Source: Pediococcus cellicola
GTDB lineage: Bacteria > Bacillota > Bacilli > Lactobacillales > Lactobacillaceae
Length of the DNA stretch: 64,000 nt
Reading direction: 5' to 3'
NCBI RefSeq assembly: GCF_001438655.1
Contig: NZ_JQBR01000005.1
Coordinates: 1-64,000, forward strand
The stretch's first letter is position 1, and each line of letters opens with the position of its first letter. A program made the position numbers and the translations under genes. The notes beneath the pieces were generated by a model. It worked only from the letters and a program-made list of their open reading frames with translations. It searched no databases and was not told the DNA's origin. This document shows, in pieces, positions 62,501 through 64,000 of this stretch.

Positions 62501-63133
62501 ATGAGTTATATAAATTTAAAGAATGTTTCAAGAACAATTAAACATAAACGGATTCTACAAAATATAAATCTGAACATTGAAAAAGGAACTATCACAGGCT
62601 TTGTAGGACCTAACGGATCTGGGAAAACGATGTTTTTTCGTGCAATTCTAGGGATGATTAAGTTAGATTCTGGTGAAATTGAGATTAATGGAGAGAAGAT
62701 AAGTCTGGGATCTAGTCCACAAGTCAATATTGGTACCATTTTGGAAACCCCTGGTTTTATTAATAATTATACGGCACTTGATAATCTCAAATATTTAGCC
62801 GCAATTAAAAATGAAATCCAAGAAAAACAGATTTTAGAAGCAATGCAATTGTTTGATATGATTGACCATAAAGATGAAAAGGTTAAGTCGTTTTCATTGG
62901 GAATGCGACAGAAATTGGCAATTATTCAAGCTATTATGGAAAATCAAGAATTAATTATTTTAGATGAACCGACTAACGGCTTGGACGAAGCATCTGTGCA
63001 AACTTTTGAGGACAAGTTGCGGGAGTTGAAAAATGAGGACAAAACTATTTTAATTGCCAGTCATGATCGTTTTGTCATTCAAAGTGTTGCTGATCAAGTT
63101 TATCAGGTGAACGAGGGTGAGGTTAGCGTTTAG
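62501..63133 (+). CDS. ABC transporter ATP-binding protein
   Basis: A 210-residue ATPase: Walker A GPNGSGKTM, signature FSLGMRQKLAIIQAI (the same FSLGMxQ variant as the 35925 protein), Walker B LIILDEPTNGLD and H-loop IASHDRF. GGGAGAAG precedes the ATG. The signature and short length are typical of ATPases of lantibiotic-immunity and bacteriocin-resistance pumps. It ends the four-gene unit. Confidence 0.9.
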   Translation: MSYINLKNVSRTIKHKRILQNINLNIEKGTITGFVGPNGSGKTMFFRAILGMIKLDSGEIEINGEKISLGSSPQVNIGTILETPGFINNYTALDNLKYLAAIKNEIQEKQILEAMQLFDMIDHKDEKVKSFSLGMRQKLAIIQAIMENQELIILDEPTNGLDEASVQTFEDKLRELKNEDKTILIASHDRFVIQSVADQVYQVNEGEVSV

Positions 63134-63483
63134 AATGTTAATCTATGCTTAATTGGAAAAAACTTTGAATAATGAGGAAAAATATAAATCTGGTTTTCTT
63201 TTTGATTTGATGTTCAGTTCTTGACGATTGGTATAGTACTCACACACTATGTAGATATGAGCATATATTTTGAATATTTTACTCGATATTCTTTAACGTG
63301 TTCAATAGAATTCTTAGAAGGCCGTGGTGTTGTAACAGAGATCATTTACGACTTTTTTGTATTGTGGTAATTGCATAATTAATGGTAAAGGTTTAAAACA
63401 AATTGTTGCTGTATACTTAAAAAATCACAGTATTGTTGTTATACTGGATAACGTACAAAAACAAGAATAGGGAGATCTAGAGA
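63134..63483. other. Non-coding stretch before dsdA
   Basis: About 350 bases. A -10 TATACT (63440-63445) with a weak -35 TTAAAA 17 bp upstream could drive dsdA. No terminator for the ABC operon, open frame or known RNA is evident in the rest. Confidence 0.45.
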
Positions 63484-64000
63484 ATGAATGTCGATGCTTT
63501 GATCGAAAAGTACCCAGAAGTAAAAACAATGCAGGAGTTAAAGCCTTTTTTCTGGCGTAACCCTGATTATGGTAAGAAAGCTGATCTTTCAATTGGAATT
63601 GCAGATGTTTTTGATGCTGAAGCACGTTTCCATCGATTTGCACCATACTTTGAAGTAGCTTTTCCAGAGACGGTGGCGACTCATGGAATCCTTGAGTCAC
63701 CATTAATAGACCTTCCATACATGAAGGCTCGCCTAAATAAAAGCTTTACAAATGAAATTGAAGGTGGCTTGTACCTCAAAGCTGATAACTACTTACCAAT
63801 TTCCGGTTCGATTAAGTCTCGTGGTGGAATTTATGAAGTCTTGAAATTTGCTGAAAAAGTGGCCATTCAAGAAGGCGGCTTAATTTATGAGGATAATTAC
63901 GCCGTGTTAGCCAGCAAGAAGTATCACGATCTTTTTGCCAAATATGGAATTGCGGTGGGCTCAACTGGTAATTTAGGCCTTTCAATTGGTATTGTGGCGC
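63484..64000 (+). CDS. dsdA: D-serine dehydratase (N-terminal part, runs off the window)
   Basis: The first 172 residues of a PLP-dependent D-serine ammonia-lyase, which converts D-serine to pyruvate and ammonia. Family features are MQELKPFFWRNP near the start, the Schiff-base Lys in PISGSIKSRGGIYEV and the phosphate-binding GSTGNLGLSIG at the edge. GGGAGATC precedes the ATG at 63484. The rest of the gene (usually about 440 residues) lies beyond the end of the sequence. Confidence 0.92.
   Translation, partial: MNVDALIEKYPEVKTMQELKPFFWRNPDYGKKADLSIGIADVFDAEARFHRFAPYFEVAFPETVATHGILESPLIDLPYMKARLNKSFTNEIEGGLYLKADNYLPISGSIKSRGGIYEVLKFAEKVAIQEGGLIYEDNYAVLASKKYHDLFAKYGIAVGSTGNLGLSIGIVA

Overview
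The window is about 64 kb of low-GC Firmicute chromosome and fits a member of the Lactobacillaceae. Pointers are RexA/RexB in place of canonical AddAB, aminopeptidase C, a CelB-type PTS permease with a GH1 phospho-glucosidase, T-box leaders for tyrosine and methionine, LuxS coupled to a methionine importer, a guanine riboswitch, strong AGGAGG ribosome binding sites and intrinsic terminators. I cannot name the genus. No insertion sequence, prophage, CRISPR array or rRNA is visible; one tRNA gene (Ala, anticodon CGC) is present.

1-34 kb is mostly housekeeping: an MFS exporter, a LytTR regulator translationally coupled to a LiaF-like membrane protein, two tandem signal peptidases I, pepC, a 1249-aa MMPL protein, a HIT protein, a lipoprotein, cardiolipin synthase, a T-box(Tyr)-NhaC unit, an SGNH hydrolase with 3-methyladenine glycosylase I, a T-box(Met)-metNIQ unit followed by luxS, a riboswitch-controlled xanthine permease, a class III aminotransferase of the isoleucine 2-epimerase type, the rexBA repair operon, a CsbD stress protein and a CvpA operon.

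34-50 kb mixes a membrane-anchored XRE regulator divergent from a small ABC module, alpha/beta hydrolases, a diacylglycerol-kinase-like protein, an aldo/keto reductase cut short by an in-frame stop, a thioredoxin-like protein, MgtC, and a beta-glucoside locus (EIIC, GH1, ROK kinase) with two cre-like sites.

50-63 kb is the accessory part and the most interesting. A second membrane-anchored XRE regulator is divergent from four tiny two-helix membrane proteins. Next come a histidine kinase and LytTR response regulator of the peptide-pheromone (PlnB/PlnC-D, AgrC/AgrA) type, a Sec-secreted 211-aa protein with an acidic front and a strongly cationic 71-residue tail, paralogous mini membrane proteins, a broken ECF sigma gene and two ABC transporter operons. 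Three promoters carry direct repeats of the form NACGTTAAT with a 12-bp spacer, and in all three the second repeat ends exactly 32 bp before a -10 hexamer. These mark a quorum-sensing regulon: one drives the kinase operon, one the secreted protein, and one a decayed copy of that gene's leader. I read this as a bacteriocin-like locus whose effector lacks the usual double-glycine leader. A palindrome of the type AAACYAMTGGTTT recurs in front of the three membrane-protein/ABC clusters, two of them divergent from the XRE regulators.

The window ends inside dsdA (D-serine dehydratase). A near-palindromic 9-mer, TGAASTTCA, appears about 16 times by eye, against less than one expected, and is unexplained.
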